64,000 nucleotides of DNA from Sclerotinia nivalis (lineage: Eukaryota; Ascomycota; Leotiomycetes; Helotiales; Sclerotiniaceae): NCBI GenBank assembly GCA_029531795.1, contig JAPEIS010000012.1, forward strand, positions 682,001 to 746,000, given 5' to 3'. Positions 22,479-36,800 of the stretch are shown here, in pieces (positions within the stretch are counted from its first letter, which is position 1; every line of letters starts with the position of its first letter). A model generated the notes under the pieces. It was given only the letters and a program-made list of their open reading frames with translations, had not been told where the DNA came from and made no database searches. The translations under genes and the position numbers were made by a program.

Positions 22479-23322
22479 GGCCTTCATGTAGGGGATCTGC
22501 ATGGGGCTTTTATGATGTGGAATTTTTGGAGTTCAGGGGTAAGGATGGGTGCTTTAAGGTTGCTTTTGGGTTGCATCGATGAAGGATCCCGAAATTGAAT
22601 TCAGAGAGAGGATCAGAGACGGCGATTTTTTTCATTTACCCATATAGGCATGCAAGAATATATCCGGAATGTAAAGACGAAGGGATTACAAGACACTATA
22701 ACCATATTAGCTTCGCTAAGTTTCGCAAATTTATCAAAAGAAGTTGTTTATTTATATACATATATATATGACCTGAATCTTTCTCACATTCCTTCCATGA
22801 ATATTGATATTATGACGTGGTTCCAACTATGACATAATTCCCAGCTCTTTTATATATATATTTTTTTTTTATAAATAATAGCAGCTAGCCCTGATAATTA
22901 TTCCGCTATTTGATAGAATTGTATAGTTAAGTGCTTCTTTATAGCTGGTCTTTGCTTACATATATTGTGTTGCATACTCGTACTATATCGCATACATCCT
23001 ATCCCTAGAACTCACAGCTAGGCACCCAAATAAAGTGCTTCCTTAGATGACAAAATCATACAAAAGTAAACAATTGAGATTTTAACTAGGAGACAGAAAT
23101 TTAAATGCCGGAGGTTCTAAAAGCGGCTAAAAGAGGAAATAATTTTTTGAAGTTCTTGACAAAGATTATCTCCCACTTCCCAATCCACAGTGACTAAAAG
23201 GAAATTTGTAACATTTACCATAGACAACATCTCAATCCCCGCCTTCTTCTGCTTGCTCATCTTCACGTTCGTAATACCCGCACAGTACCTGCACATTACC
23301 TGCACAGTTGAGAGCACCATGC
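22479..23322. other. AT-rich intergenic region
   Basis: About 840 bases, strongly AT-rich around 22740-22900 with TATATA runs. No gene, repeat or RNA is recognised. Part is the 3' flank of the minus-strand gene that ends at 23323. Confidence 0.5.
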
Positions 23323-25442
23323 CTAGTACTGTTGATACCTGCCAAACGAAGACTCCGTATTTTCCTCATAATTATAACTAGGTTCAGAAGGTTGATCAGA
23401 ACTCTTATTTCTCACGTAATGATTGAAGTGGCCGTAGGAATTGCGGTCCTCGGACGGTTGCTCATAATTAATGGCTTGGCCATAGGTATTCTCTTGCTGT
23501 GAAGATCTGCCATGGTCATTCGTTTGATCATAAGTGTTGTCCTCGTAAGCAGCCTTGGAAGATTGATCATAATCATTAGTTTGACCATGGGCGTCATCGT
23601 TGCTTTTTCCTTGGCCATATTGTTGCTGGTTGAAGCTTTCATCTTCACCGGAGCGACTGGTGTTTTGATACTTCAGAGTTGAGGATTCTTCTTCGCTGAA
23701 CTCATTGTTGAACCGATTGCTCCCATAGAGATTATTGTCAGAGCTCTGCTGGTCATAGCCTCCTGAATAGGAGTCTGCGTTGCCTTGATAAGTCGGGCCT
23801 GAATCTTCGAGTGAGAGATTCTCTACCTCAGGCTGATCATATTGGCGCTCCTCGTAGTTATTCCCATCTCCATAGGAATTTTGCCCGTAGGTCGACTGAA
23901 AAGTTGGCTCCTCAGCTTCAGGTTCGTAGGATGTTCGTTCTTGGTTATAAACCTCCTCAGATTCATTCTGTTGGTAGCCAGTGTTGTACGATTTTTCCTC
24001 TTCGGTACGTTGATTGTGTGAGGGTTCAACGTAGTTTACCTCGTTGGATTGACGACCATCATCTCCTTCATAGTTCTCGTCATAAGTCTTATTCTCGTAT
24101 TCTGACTCGACGGGGTCTCCTCCTTCTTGTTCCGCATTATTATCATAGCGTTCTTCGTAAGACTGATTCTGATCATATCCAGGCTCAAGACGGATTTCTT
24201 CTTCTTGCTCTTGACTGTTATCGTAGCCTTGGGTCTCCTCGTACGATCCTTGACCATCGTAAGTCTGCTCCGTACCATTCGCCGTTTCATTGCCATATGT
24301 CTCGTAGGAACCCGCTTGCTCATTGTCCACTGGGTAGACTTGTTCTTCACCTGTAGCATCCCCCTCAATACCCTCGGCATCATCTTCAAACGACCTATTT
24401 TCTTCCTTATAGCTAGTGCTCGATGCACCAGACTTTGGCTTAATAGTGGTAGAAGCATTATAGTAGGAAACGCCGGTGTACACACCATAGGTGGTATTTT
24501 TCGCACCGGAATCCTTGGCCTTCCAGGTCATTTTGAAAGGTACTGAAATTTCCATCTTTGTCGCTGTCAAAGTAGCAACAAAAGTGCTAGTCTTTGGCAC
24601 CTTAAGAGCTTGACTAATACCCCATTTCGTCGTGACAGTATTTTTCTCACCCCACTTCCATTCATTTTTCGTACTTCCCTTGACTTCCAATTCGCCCGTC
24701 CAGATCGGCCATGCTTGGACCTTAATTTTCTGGGAAATGGAGATTTCAAAACCGTGGGAATGCTCGAAGGTGTGCTCTTCCGCCTTATCTTCATTATATG
24801 TGAATGTCTGAATTTGCTCAGTATCCGTTGCATTTTCCAAATCCTGTTGAGCAATTGCAGCTGGCTTCTCTGATGACTTCTTCCCAGCTTTGATATCATA
24901 TTCAATGCTCTCCACCTCCATATCTTCAAAGTTCATCAAAAAATGTTGATCCTCATTATCGGGTGAACTATCGTCTTTGAGCAGGATTCCATCGACTTCA
25001 GGCTTCTTGTCAGTGCGAGAGGCAAGAGCGCAATTTGTTGATGGACAGCGAATGCGAAAAGTGCCGTTACAGTTGGGAAGTTTGGTCTCCTCGAATACAA
25101 ACCAGTTGTCCGCCCATTTTCCGTCGTCATCAATACATCCTGCCCGACGATTCTTGTAGCGGCACCAAATCACGCGGCCTGTAGTAACATTCTTGATGAT
25201 GTAGCGGTTGGTTTGACCATTAGCTGGGATAATTCTCCACCAATGTTCCGCTTTGGCTGGGTCTTTGTCCGTATGATAGAGTTCATTGTCATCTGCTAGG
25301 ACTTTACCAGTCTGTTGGAAAGAAATAGTGTTAGATCGGCAACGTAAGAATTTATACAGAAGGAAATGGAAAGTGCATAGTGACTTACCCTCTTGCTCAC
25401 GAATCGAACATAAGTATCTGGGCTTGGTAGTTCAACAACCAT
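23323..25442 (-). CDS. Beta-trefoil-like plus aerolysin-like pore-forming-fold protein
   Basis: Exon 1 is 25389-25442 (18 codons) and exon 2 is 23323-25311. The 77-nt intron has a GTAAGT donor and a CAACAG acceptor, phase 0, giving 680 aa. Residues 1-150 look like a beta-trefoil or agglutinin-type lectin module (YVRFVSKRTGKVLADDNELY, WWRIIPANG, RYIIKNV, WFVFEET). Residues about 175-312 match the aerolysin/natterin-type fold: an amphipathic insertion region (EHSHGFEISISQKIKV), then EWKWGEKNTVTTKWGISQALKVP and STFVATLTATKMEISVPFKMTWKA. The remaining 365 residues are a low-complexity tail very rich in Tyr, Gln, Asn, Glu, Ser and Gly with many YxQ and YG motifs. No signal peptide is seen, so it is either cytosolic or released by another route. 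Pore formation or defence is a family-level guess; membrane damage is not shown. Confidence 0.82.
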
Positions 25443-27229
25443 TATGATTCTTGTTTTGATGTCTTGAGGACTGTTCTGTTTTGGTAATCGATTTTCTTGA
25501 GTAAAGAAGATTTGTTAGAAGTCTGGATATCGGATGAATGTGATCTGGAGTCTGGAGACATTGAGCAACGGCAACGCTGGCGGTATATATATTCTCCTAA
25601 AGACAGAATATCCTCTTGAGGTAGCTCCGCGAGACATCGTTCCTTGTTGGCGCAGTCGACCCACGGCATGTCGAGAAGAATAGTGTAGGACCTCATCTTA
25701 GAAGATGAAAGCATTTCAGCTAGAGTCAAAAAGAAATATCATAGCAGTCCAAGACTTTGGCGTTGAGAACTGGTGACAACTGAACGAAAAGCTCATACTC
25801 TGTAGCCAGATAGCTGATGTCCAGACCCATAGTCGGCGCTTCATTGTCTCCTCATAGAAGAAGCATCTGCAACTAGCCTTCAAGCCTTCAAGCCTTCACT
25901 AATGGCTTACTTAAGACCACTGATCAACACATAAACGCACGGTAACGCCGGCGAGGTCGCCGATGACGTTCTAGAAGTTGGTCCGAAGTACAACATGCAG
26001 GATACCGCGAAAGTATACTCGGTATTTGTAACGTCTTGGCGAAGGGGGTTTACAGTGTCGGCTAACTTTTAATCATACGACGTTTATGAACACAACAATA
26101 TGAAAAATGTGAATACCAAGGTGCTGACAAGATATAAGCTTTTAAATCCTTGGCCGTAGTACAGAAATTCTTACGGACTCCCCGTATATCGTTGACTTCA
26201 ACGAATTGCAAGCATAGCACAGGAGCGGCAGTTTCTTTGGGCAGAGTAAAAGAGAAAACTTTCTTTCTTGTGTTATTAAAAAATATGGAGAGACAGATGG
26301 ATAATATTGTCCGCGTAGTATTTTCACTTTGGGCTGCGGGAAAATATCGTACGAATGCTGCTGTTTAAGCACAGCCTCCGCCACCCTCTTTAACCTTGGT
26401 AAAGACCTTCGAATGTCTCATGTATCCCACTAAGCTTCTATCCCTAGTAGTCCTGCGGAAAAATTCATCCAACGACAATTAGAGGCTTCGACTGGTGAAA
26501 GTTATTATTACCGGTGACCGAAGAGACTCCACGGGTAGTTGGAAAAAAGGTTGAGATGATATCCTCGCTTATTACGACGATGGGTAGCTAGGTATGAGGA
26601 TATATCGTATCGGATGTGCAGATAAGATGTGCTTGGACTCAAGAAGCCAGTGCTTCGTCTTGGGTTGCTCTATTTTGTGTGGTTTTTCGTGAATGAAGTA
26701 ACTCATCGCACTGTGCACATGGAAAAGAACCGTCGTATGAGCAATTTCACATTCATGTGCTATGAATCTCGATAAAAATACAGTAAATGAGAGGTAGGCA
26801 CTTACACCAAGTATTTACCAAAGATATACATTCAAAGTATTCATTCAAGGCGTTCGCTTTGAATATTTACTCTAGGTACTCGTATAGTATATTTGCTTGA
26901 TCCATCCGGACGATGTACAAGCACCGAACAACCACACATATGATATCTGGAGAAGATAAAATTGATTTGTTTTAACGCCAAGTTCCTACCAAAGCCCCTC
27001 TCTTGCAATTTGAGATGAGATATTGGTAAATGATAAACTCCGTTTATTATGCTAATGTAATGCTCTAATAATCAACACCAGCGACGTGCGAACGCAGCCT
27101 GCTTCCATTAAGTCCATTCAAGCACCTGATATGAATACCTTTAGCTAGTTTCTCTTTTCTCAATTGTGGCATTTCTTTCTCATTTGACGCCAAAAAGTTT
27201 GCCCCACCGGTCTCCCAATCCATCCCCAT
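25443..27229. other. Intergenic region upstream of the aerolysin-like gene
   Basis: About 1.8 kb between the aerolysin-like start and the Prp4 stop. A 95-codon frame at 25442-25729 lies in the presumed 5' leader and has no recognisable domain. The rest shows no gene or repeat. Confidence 0.5.
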
Positions 27230-29830
<2,601 letters not shown>

Positions 29831-30334
29831 ATTTCCTTGTTATGATTGTAAGGACGTCAAAGTCCTTCTGCCTTATGTTTGGATAAATTTGTGTCAGCCA
29901 AAGAGCACAAACAAGATCCCAAAGTGAGAAGAGCCCAACCGGTTATCTCTCAGCGCATAATCTTCTTCTTTGCTTTTTCCTTGACAGTGTAGTGTAATAA
30001 TGGAGGGTGATTCTTAGTATAATAAATGAAAAGCTGGAAGACGGTGAAGTGTCAGTTATAAGTTCGAGTGCTATGTTGTGAATTTGTACAACCTCGACTG
30101 ATAAATTCATGACGGACAGGTGCAGCTACCAAATCAAAAATTCGCTAACCTATATAAAGACTAGCGTGATTAGACACTCCTCGTAAGCCATTCTTTAAAC
30201 AAAATCCGCAAAAAACCCCTTCCCCCGCCAAAAAGTGCATCGAGAAGTCCAGAATAATTCCGCATTTCTTCCCACCAAAAAGACGATATATTTTCCAAGA
30301 AAATTACCCAAGACTCCGATAAACCCAATTCAAA
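29831..30334. promoter_or_regulatory. Divergent promoter region of prp4 and TMA7-like gene
   Basis: The two starts face away from each other with about 504 bases between them, so this stretch must hold both promoters. No specific binding motif was assigned. Confidence 0.4.
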
Positions 30335-30664
30335 ATGGGAGGAAGTTCGTATAATCTTGTTCACCCTTCATAGCCTTGCATGACACTGACCAGAATTCGC
30401 AGACGGCACAAACCCCATCCACAACAAAGTGAAGAAGAAGGTCAAGGTTGAGGATGATGAGGAGACGATCGCCTTCAAGTTGAAGCAGAAGGAGGGTAAG
30501 TGAACTTCTGTTCACATTATTCAAGGCAACATTTCACTGATTTTTTCCTTCCATCAGACAAGGCAAAGCAAGACAAATTAGCCAAGGAGGTTGGTGGCCA
30601 GAAAGGACCCTTGAAGACCAAATCGCACGGCATTTCCGGCAGCGGTGGTAAGAGCAAGAAATAA
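30335..30664 (+). CDS. TMA7-like small ribosome-associated protein
   Basis: Three short exons are inferred: 30335-30344 (10 nt, MGG plus one base), 30403-30495 and 30558-30664. Introns are 58 and 62 nt. The first donor is GTTCGT with a CACTGAC branch and a CGCAG acceptor; the second is GTAAGT with CATCAG. The product is 69 aa, starting MGGNGTNPIHNKVKKK, with an acidic-then-basic core (EDDEETIAFKLKQKEDKAKQ) and the ending GGQKGPLKTKSHGISGSGGKSKK split around a Gly-rich tail. TMA7 proteins are about 64 aa, have an AFK(Q/L)KQK segment and end in a Gly-Ile then Ser-Gly-Lys-Lys motif, and associate with translating ribosomes. Similarity is in layout and short motifs, so the family name is moderate confidence. 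The 10-nt first exon is the weak point; the frame join is exact. Confidence 0.68.
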
Positions 30665-31239
30665 ATGAGATTCGATTCTTTGCGCGAGGGATTATTGAAT
30701 TTACGAGATATTTGAGCACAGGCGTGAATAATACGGCGTATGGGTTTAATGGAGGATTTTCAGACGTGCGACAAGGCTCTGAGCTGAACACGGGGAAACA
30801 TTTATCACAAAGGGATGTTCGACATGCTAAGGCATGTTCTGAGCAATCTACGCTGATCTGGAAGCTATGGTCAAATGCAGCCATGTTTTAACTGTGATTT
30901 GTTTCTATTCTTAACTACCAGTGATGGCTACAACCTCGCCGCTTACAAGCAGACTGAAATCTTCACCGACAGTGCCGTTGTGACCCATGCGTGATTTTGG
31001 TAAAGCATACCGAAATTTCTGCGCCTTCCTCCTTTTCTCATACATGAAGATATTAAAAGTCAAGTGTGGATCAATGCAGAATGTGACGCGGTCACCGGTC
31101 ATCCGCCTCATGGCCATAAATCCCCTTCGGCCACAGCCGCAGCCTTGGTGTCCGCTCAATGTTCTTGACCAACACCATTTATCATGCAGTATTAATGCTT
31201 CCTCGAGACACTCATTCTCTAATATTATTACCATCCATA
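30665..31239. other. Intergenic region between convergent genes
   Basis: About 575 bases of 3' flank shared by the TMA7-like gene and the minus-strand gene ending at 31240. No gene is supported; open frames on both strands lack recognisable content. Confidence 0.5.
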
Positions 31240-32544
31240 TCACATCGCGTTTTGCAGACCAGAATCATGCTCCGACTTTGCCTTCTCAGCTTTCGCCTTC
31301 ATGGCTTCCCTGGCTTTCACTAGTTGCCTTGCCATACCAATCCTACCTGCGTTTTCCCAATTTTCGGCAGCGAAATGTTTGACCAGCTCAAGATCATAGA
31401 AGCCCTTCTCATCCTTCATCGCAGCTGCCGGCACCTTTCCATCGTATAGCTCTCCCTCCATGATGATACCCTTCAGAACCTTTGTAGCTGCCGACCTCAC
31501 TTGGTCACTCACTCCATCCACAGGAATATTGCCCTTGATACCATCGTTTACCAGTTCCACTAGATGTCTTGCAAGATTCCAATCGTGTTGCCTGGTTTCG
31601 TATTCCTTCTTGACACCAAACTTTTCGAAAACTTCATCTCGAATTTCCTCCCTCGTGATTTTAGTATCGCTGTACTTTCCTTCTTCGCGACACTGAGGTA
31701 TAAACTCTTCAACCCAGGCTCTGAAGATAGGGCGTTTTGCCACGCGTTGTCGATCATTATGCTTTAGCTTTTTTGTACCTTCTTCTCCACCTTCCTGACC
31801 GATGACATCTCCTTCTGCTTCGTCTTCGACCACATCTCTGACCCAAAACATTCGGCAAGAAGCAGCATATTCAAACATTTCCTGTTGAGTGTTGAATCGC
31901 TTCCACCACTTGTCCTGATCTAAGCCTAAGAAGTCGAGTATCTTGCCAGGATCGTCAGTCAGAAATACCATGCTCTTCTTCCTATCAGCCAACTCGATTT
32001 CAGGAATCCTAATAAACAATCCATAGTTATTGATGGTAAGTCCAAATCTTCTGATCGTTGTACCAATCATGTTCCATAGGTCGCCATGGGCAGAGTGAAA
32101 TAGTTCCCATTCAAATTCATGGACATCTTTACATGTATGAACATCGACCTGAATATACCACTTCTCTGATGCAGTAACTGTAGATTTGGCCAGATTCTCT
32201 CCAATCTCGCCTGCCACGTTGTTGATTGATTCGTCTGGCCGAGGAACTGCAAAATTGATGGTAGGATTGCCTTTAACTTGGATCCAGGCTACTGCATTCA
32301 AAACTTTCTTGAGTCTGTCTGCGACTGATTCTTCTGGAGAGAACGCATTTTCCAAAGGCGAGGTAACAAGAATATCGACATCTCCATAAGTAGTCTTGCA
32401 AGGTCCCTCAATAGCACTTGCAACTTTGGAGTAGAATTTTCGTAGAATGGCTTGATTTTGTTTGAGAGCTTTATCGTAGACTTCCTGAGTCATACGAGGC
32501 GTCTTGATGGGTGGGACATGAGAAGCAAAAGCCTGACCTCCCAT
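31240..32544 (-). CDS. Nucleotidyltransferase-fold protein, 434 aa
   Basis: Single exon. I chose the ATG at 32544 (MGGQAFASHVPPIKTPRM) over an in-frame ATG 57 bases upstream, whose extra residues are hydrophobic and unconserved in style. Residues 44-60 (AIEGPCKTTYGDVDILV) contain Gly-Asp-x-Asp (D55, D57), the metal-binding pair of the DNA polymerase beta nucleotidyltransferase superfamily; QVDVH at 132-136 fits the third carboxylate. The middle is Asp/Glu-rich (VVEDEAEGDVIGQEGG) and the C-terminus is basic and helical (KAREAMKAKAEKAKSEH). A basic protein that adds nucleotides, or an inactive relative, both fit. The substrate is unknown. It is divergent from the annexin gene. Confidence 0.78.
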   Translation of the reverse strand: MGGQAFASHVPPIKTPRMTQEVYDKALKQNQAILRKFYSKVASAIEGPCKTTYGDVDILVTSPLENAFSPEESVADRLKKVLNAVAWIQVKGNPTINFAVPRPDESINNVAGEIGENLAKSTVTASEKWYIQVDVHTCKDVHEFEWELFHSAHGDLWNMIGTTIRRFGLTINNYGLFIRIPEIELADRKKSMVFLTDDPGKILDFLGLDQDKWWKRFNTQQEMFEYAASCRMFWVRDVVEDEAEGDVIGQEGGEEGTKKLKHNDRQRVAKRPIFRAWVEEFIPQCREEGKYSDTKITREEIRDEVFEKFGVKKEYETRQHDWNLARHLVELVNDGIKGNIPVDGVSDQVRSAATKVLKGIIMEGELYDGKVPAAAMKDEKGFYDLELVKHFAAENWENAGRIGMARQLVKAREAMKAKAEKAKSEHDSGLQNAM

Positions 32545-33366
32545 TGTAATGGAAAGACTGCAGTAGAAAAATGAAGAGAGACAGGAATCAATGAAGAACA
32601 ACTTCCTTGCTTAGATGGAACGAATATTGAAGATAGATAGAAGGAATGTATCAAGCTGGGTCGGTAGGCACACTCTATAAGCCACACCAAAACGACGACA
32701 AACACTGAATTGTAGAGAGCCAACTATTAGGATGCAAGCCTGCTTTTGGAAGAAAGAAAAAAGTAAAGCAAAGTAAAACAAAAAAGAAACGAAAGTCATA
32801 ATACCTAGCAAACGAAAATAAAAGTCGGATTCAAGGCATTCTTAAAATGTAGTATTCTCTGCAATATTAATATAAATATTTATTTAAAGCGGTCACAAAA
32901 CAATCAGTTGAATGAGCTTTTTCTGCCAAAATGCCAATGTTATTTTTGTTCCCGATCGATCCGGAAGCTTTGGACCATTACTCCGTATATATCAAAACAT
33001 CCTCATCTTTGCGAGGATTTACCAAGGAGATGAAATGAATCAAGAAGTCAACCATTTCCGAATTGTCTTTGCTACACAGTTTTATTGGTTAAGAGAACAC
33101 AAAGAGTCGTCATAACTGCGCCTCAACATTCTCAAATGGCAGGCTTTTATGATGATTTTAAGCGCTATATCACTGGTCACCCCTCATTTGACCATTTACC
33201 ACAGCCCCGAGGATTCTTAATCTTGGGTTTGCCTTCTGCACAGCATGGTGATAAATAACTACTGAATCCTTCTGCTCTACCTACTTTTACTTGTTTACGA
33301 CTAAACCTTCAGCAAACTTACACTTACAGGCACACAAAATCCTTACAGAGCAGTAGAACTCAAAAC
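32545..33366. promoter_or_regulatory. Divergent promoter region of the nucleotidyltransferase-like and annexin genes
   Basis: About 820 bases between divergent starts. The AT-rich part near 32860-32890 could be a core promoter region, but I assign no element. An open frame at 32912-33115 has no recognisable domain. Confidence 0.4.
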
Positions 33367-34935
33367 ATGTCATATCAAAACTATCCACCATATGGTGCGC
33401 CGACTGCTGGACGTAAGTACATTCCGCGCTCTCGTTTGCGACAATATCTAAGTGTTAGCACAGTTGCCCCGCAATCTGGATACCCACCACAAATACCACC
33501 TCGTCGTATGTGAATGGACGTATGCAATCATACATGGACAGTCGTTGACTTCAAAGTAGATTCCCCTCAAACATATCAGCAATATCCTCCAACACATAGC
33601 CCATATCCTCAGAATCAACCATATGGCGCTCCTCCCCAACAGCCACCATATCCGCCGCAACAACAAGCCTACCAACAATACCCTCCTCAACAAGGTTCTT
33701 ACTCACAACAGCAAGCATATGGCGCCCCTCCGCCAGGTCCACCAGGTCCGTATCCTCCGCCGCAACAATCGCCCTACCCTCCGTCGCAAAGTGGATATTC
33801 TCAGCAATCATATGGCGCTCCACCTCCCCGCGCACAACCCCCATACGGTGCGCCGATGAGTTTTGGACAACCTACGCCGCCATCGGTTGGGTATGACCTG
33901 AATTTACCAAGCCCTCCTCGCATACCCTACGATGGACGCGCAGATGCGCAGGCCTTGCGCAAAGCCATGAAAGGTCTCGGCACGGATGAGGCGACTCTTA
34001 TCGAAGTTCTGCATAATAAGGGACCTTTGCAAATAGAAGTTCTGCGACAAGCTTTCTATGATACCTTTAAAAGGAAACTGTTGGCAGATGTAGAGAGCGA
34101 GACAAGCTCGCACTTTAGGGAAGGCCTGGCTGCAATTATTCGTGGTCCTTTGATACAAGATTGTCACTTGCTTTTTACCGCCATGGATGGAATAGGCACA
34201 AAGGAGAAATACTTGACTGAAGTATTGATGGGCAGGTCAAATGCTGATATTAATGCGATTAAGACGATGTATCAACGACGGTACAACAGGAGTCTGGCAA
34301 ACGATCTCAAAGGCGATTTAAGTATGAAAACCGAGGATCATTTCTTGATGGTATTAGAGGCCAATAGAAACGAGGATAGTGCGCCGGTTATCACTCGAGA
34401 TATCGAACGCGATGTAGCAGCTATATGGAATGCGACAGAAGCCATACGTGGACATGAAGCAAAGACAGTTTGTGAGATATTCACCAAACGAAACGATGCT
34501 CAGCTTCGAGCGATCAATCATACATATCAGCAACAGCATGGAAAGCCTTTGGAATGGGTTATCAAGAAGGTGAGTAAACTTATTGCAAGCATCTGGACAA
34601 TTTCACTGACTCTTGGCAAGAAGTTCAGCGGCCATATGGAGGATGCCCTTCTCTTTCAACTTCGCACAGCTACGGATAAAGCTATGCGTGATGCAAATCT
34701 CATGGAGGATTCAATGAAAGGTTTTGGCACTAAAGACAAATTACTTGTTGCTCGAGTTGTCCGATGTCATTGGGATCCAAGACATATGGACCAAGTCAAG
34801 GGTGCATATCAGCACGCTTATGGACGATCATTGGCCTCCAGAATTTCTGCGGACACAAGTGGTTATTATGAGAAGTTGATGGTGAAGTGCGTCGAATGCA
34901 GTAATCTGGTTCAGCCGGGTTATTCATGGTTTTAA
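33367..34935 (+). CDS. Annexin with Pro/Gln/Tyr-rich N-terminal tail
   Basis: Exons are 33367-33412, 33464-33505, 33560-34569 and 34621-34935. The introns are 51, 54 and 51 nt and give 470 aa. The last intron (34570-34620) is a multiple of three without a stop, so retention would not break the frame. Residues 1-155 are a YPPQ, YGAPPP and PYPP-rich tail like that of annexins A7 and A11. Four annexin repeats follow. Type-II calcium sites are visible as KGLGTDEATLIEVL (repeat 1), GIGTKEKYLTEVLMG (repeat 2) and KGFGTKDKLLVARVV (repeat 4). Repeat 3 lacks the canonical GxGT motif (AIRGHEAKTVCEIF). Annexins bind acidic phospholipids in a calcium-dependent way and act at membranes, with repair and secretion roles in other fungi. 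Confidence 0.93.
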
Positions 34936-36100
34936 TTATTAGCATTGATGATATGGTTTCATTTGGGTTTTGATTTTGCCATTTATTGGTATGGCGTAGG
35001 ATTGAAAGTATCGGGATACGGTACTTGGATGAAGGGATATGACTGACATAGAGGAAATGGGATATCCACAAGTGAGCAATCACGAACTTTTCAGATGCAG
35101 GTTGGCCTTGTAATTATGCGGCGTTTTTTTTTTTGGACAGGCTTGGTGGGATGATATCAGGACAATCTGTGCAGCGAATTTACTTTAATCATTACTGCGA
35201 CTATCAAATGTGCTTGAAAGTGAATCTCCTCGTTTATTCATAAATGACATATTAATAGCAGGAGCAATAAAAGTGGTTATTTTGACATCTCCTCCCTACA
35301 TTTATTAGTGAGATGAGATAATATATGTCCTCCAAACACAGCCACAAAAATGCTTTAGGAATCCTTTAATTGAATAAATAATATCAGGAAGAACTTATTT
35401 CAGCCACCCAAGCAATCCGCTTCGTAACTGATTTCAATATGAACGAGGGTTATCAATATATAGGTTGGTAAAATGGGGAATATAGGTAGTCCTGAATCAT
35501 CATCAATTCGATTTTAAGAACTCCTCGTATCAGGATTTAGATGTTTGTTTATATGTGGATGTGTAGGTTTCAGGACCTATGCAATGCATTGAAGGTGCCT
35601 TTGAACTTCAACTACCAAAATAAGGTTATGAGTCGCTCTATATATTCTTCTATGATTCTATTGCTTATTTCAATTCTCAACTGAAACTGATTCACCTATA
35701 TACATTCATTCATACCTTGATTATTTGATGATGATATGAACAATCCTAAGTATCTCGATGATTAATCTGGTTTTCAATTCGATGGGCTAAGTACATCAAT
35801 CCAATTGAATCGGCCGCTTACATATCTCAACTAACTACCTTCTAATACAGATCTCCTTTCTATATTTAGCTATGTAGACGTTCTTCCGAATGTAAAAGTG
35901 TATTGATTTCTTCCAAATCGTAAAATCTAAAGATACTTCTAAATAATCGTATTCTTATCTCTTTTAATATGTTTCATTCCTTATTTACTTTTTATTTCTA
36001 ATCTAAAAGTTTAATCATTATATTAAAAGCAAATAGACAAGGGTCTGATCACGCTAGCAGGTTTAAGCTTCGTTTATTAAACCTCTTTTATTCTATAGTA

Positions 36101-36133
<33 letters not shown>

Positions 36134-36800
36134 CTTTTTCATCATTTAATTATTTAATTCTCTATTCATACTTATGAACTTTATCAATATTAAACTTCAT
36201 TCCTGATAACTCTAACGATAAGTAAAGTTGAGACCAAAAGTGAAGTTCCTTGATTAATACGGTTCATTGTAAGTAGGTGTTTCCTCTCACTTCAATTTTC
36301 TTTGATACGAAAGAACATACGTCTCAGACTCTCGGCAATTCGTTCATTACATTCGTTTTGCATAATCTTCTTCAGATTAGAAATACTAAATGCTTCTCAA
36401 TATAGATCGATCTTTCCTCGTGAAAATACAGCTGTTGCACACTTGCGACATCTCTAGTTTTCAAATCACTTATCGAATCTTCAATACCCATCTTTTGCAT
36501 CACATCTCACAGGTACTTATTCCTTCCCTTGATTCACTCCCTTTAATTTTCAACCAATTACACGACTCCAATATATCATGATCACATGATACATTTAATT
36601 AATACTTGTCGTTATAGGGATAACAAATTCACTTTTGCTGTTTTCCACTTCTAGATCCAAATGATCTGATTTTTTTGATTTTTTTCCAAAACAACTTCAT
36701 CAACAACCAAAAAGTTCAAGCTTTGGTTGTTACTCCGATCAAATCAAACCTTATTCTTTTTCAACACGTGGAGTACACGTGAATAATAGATCGGGACCAA
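34936..36800. other. AT-rich intergenic region
   Basis: About 1.9 kb without a gene, strongly AT-rich around 35200-36700. It holds a (CTT)n microsatellite at 36104-36136. The last part is presumably the promoter of the zinc-finger gene. Confidence 0.55.
36104..36136 (+). repeat. (CTT)11 microsatellite
   Basis: Eleven consecutive CTT units in noncoding sequence. Confidence 0.9.

Noticed and set aside
25442..25729. 95-codon frame immediately upstream of the aerolysin-like start
   Set aside because: Lies in the presumed 5' leader in another reading of the same strand; could be an upstream ORF but nothing supports it as a gene.
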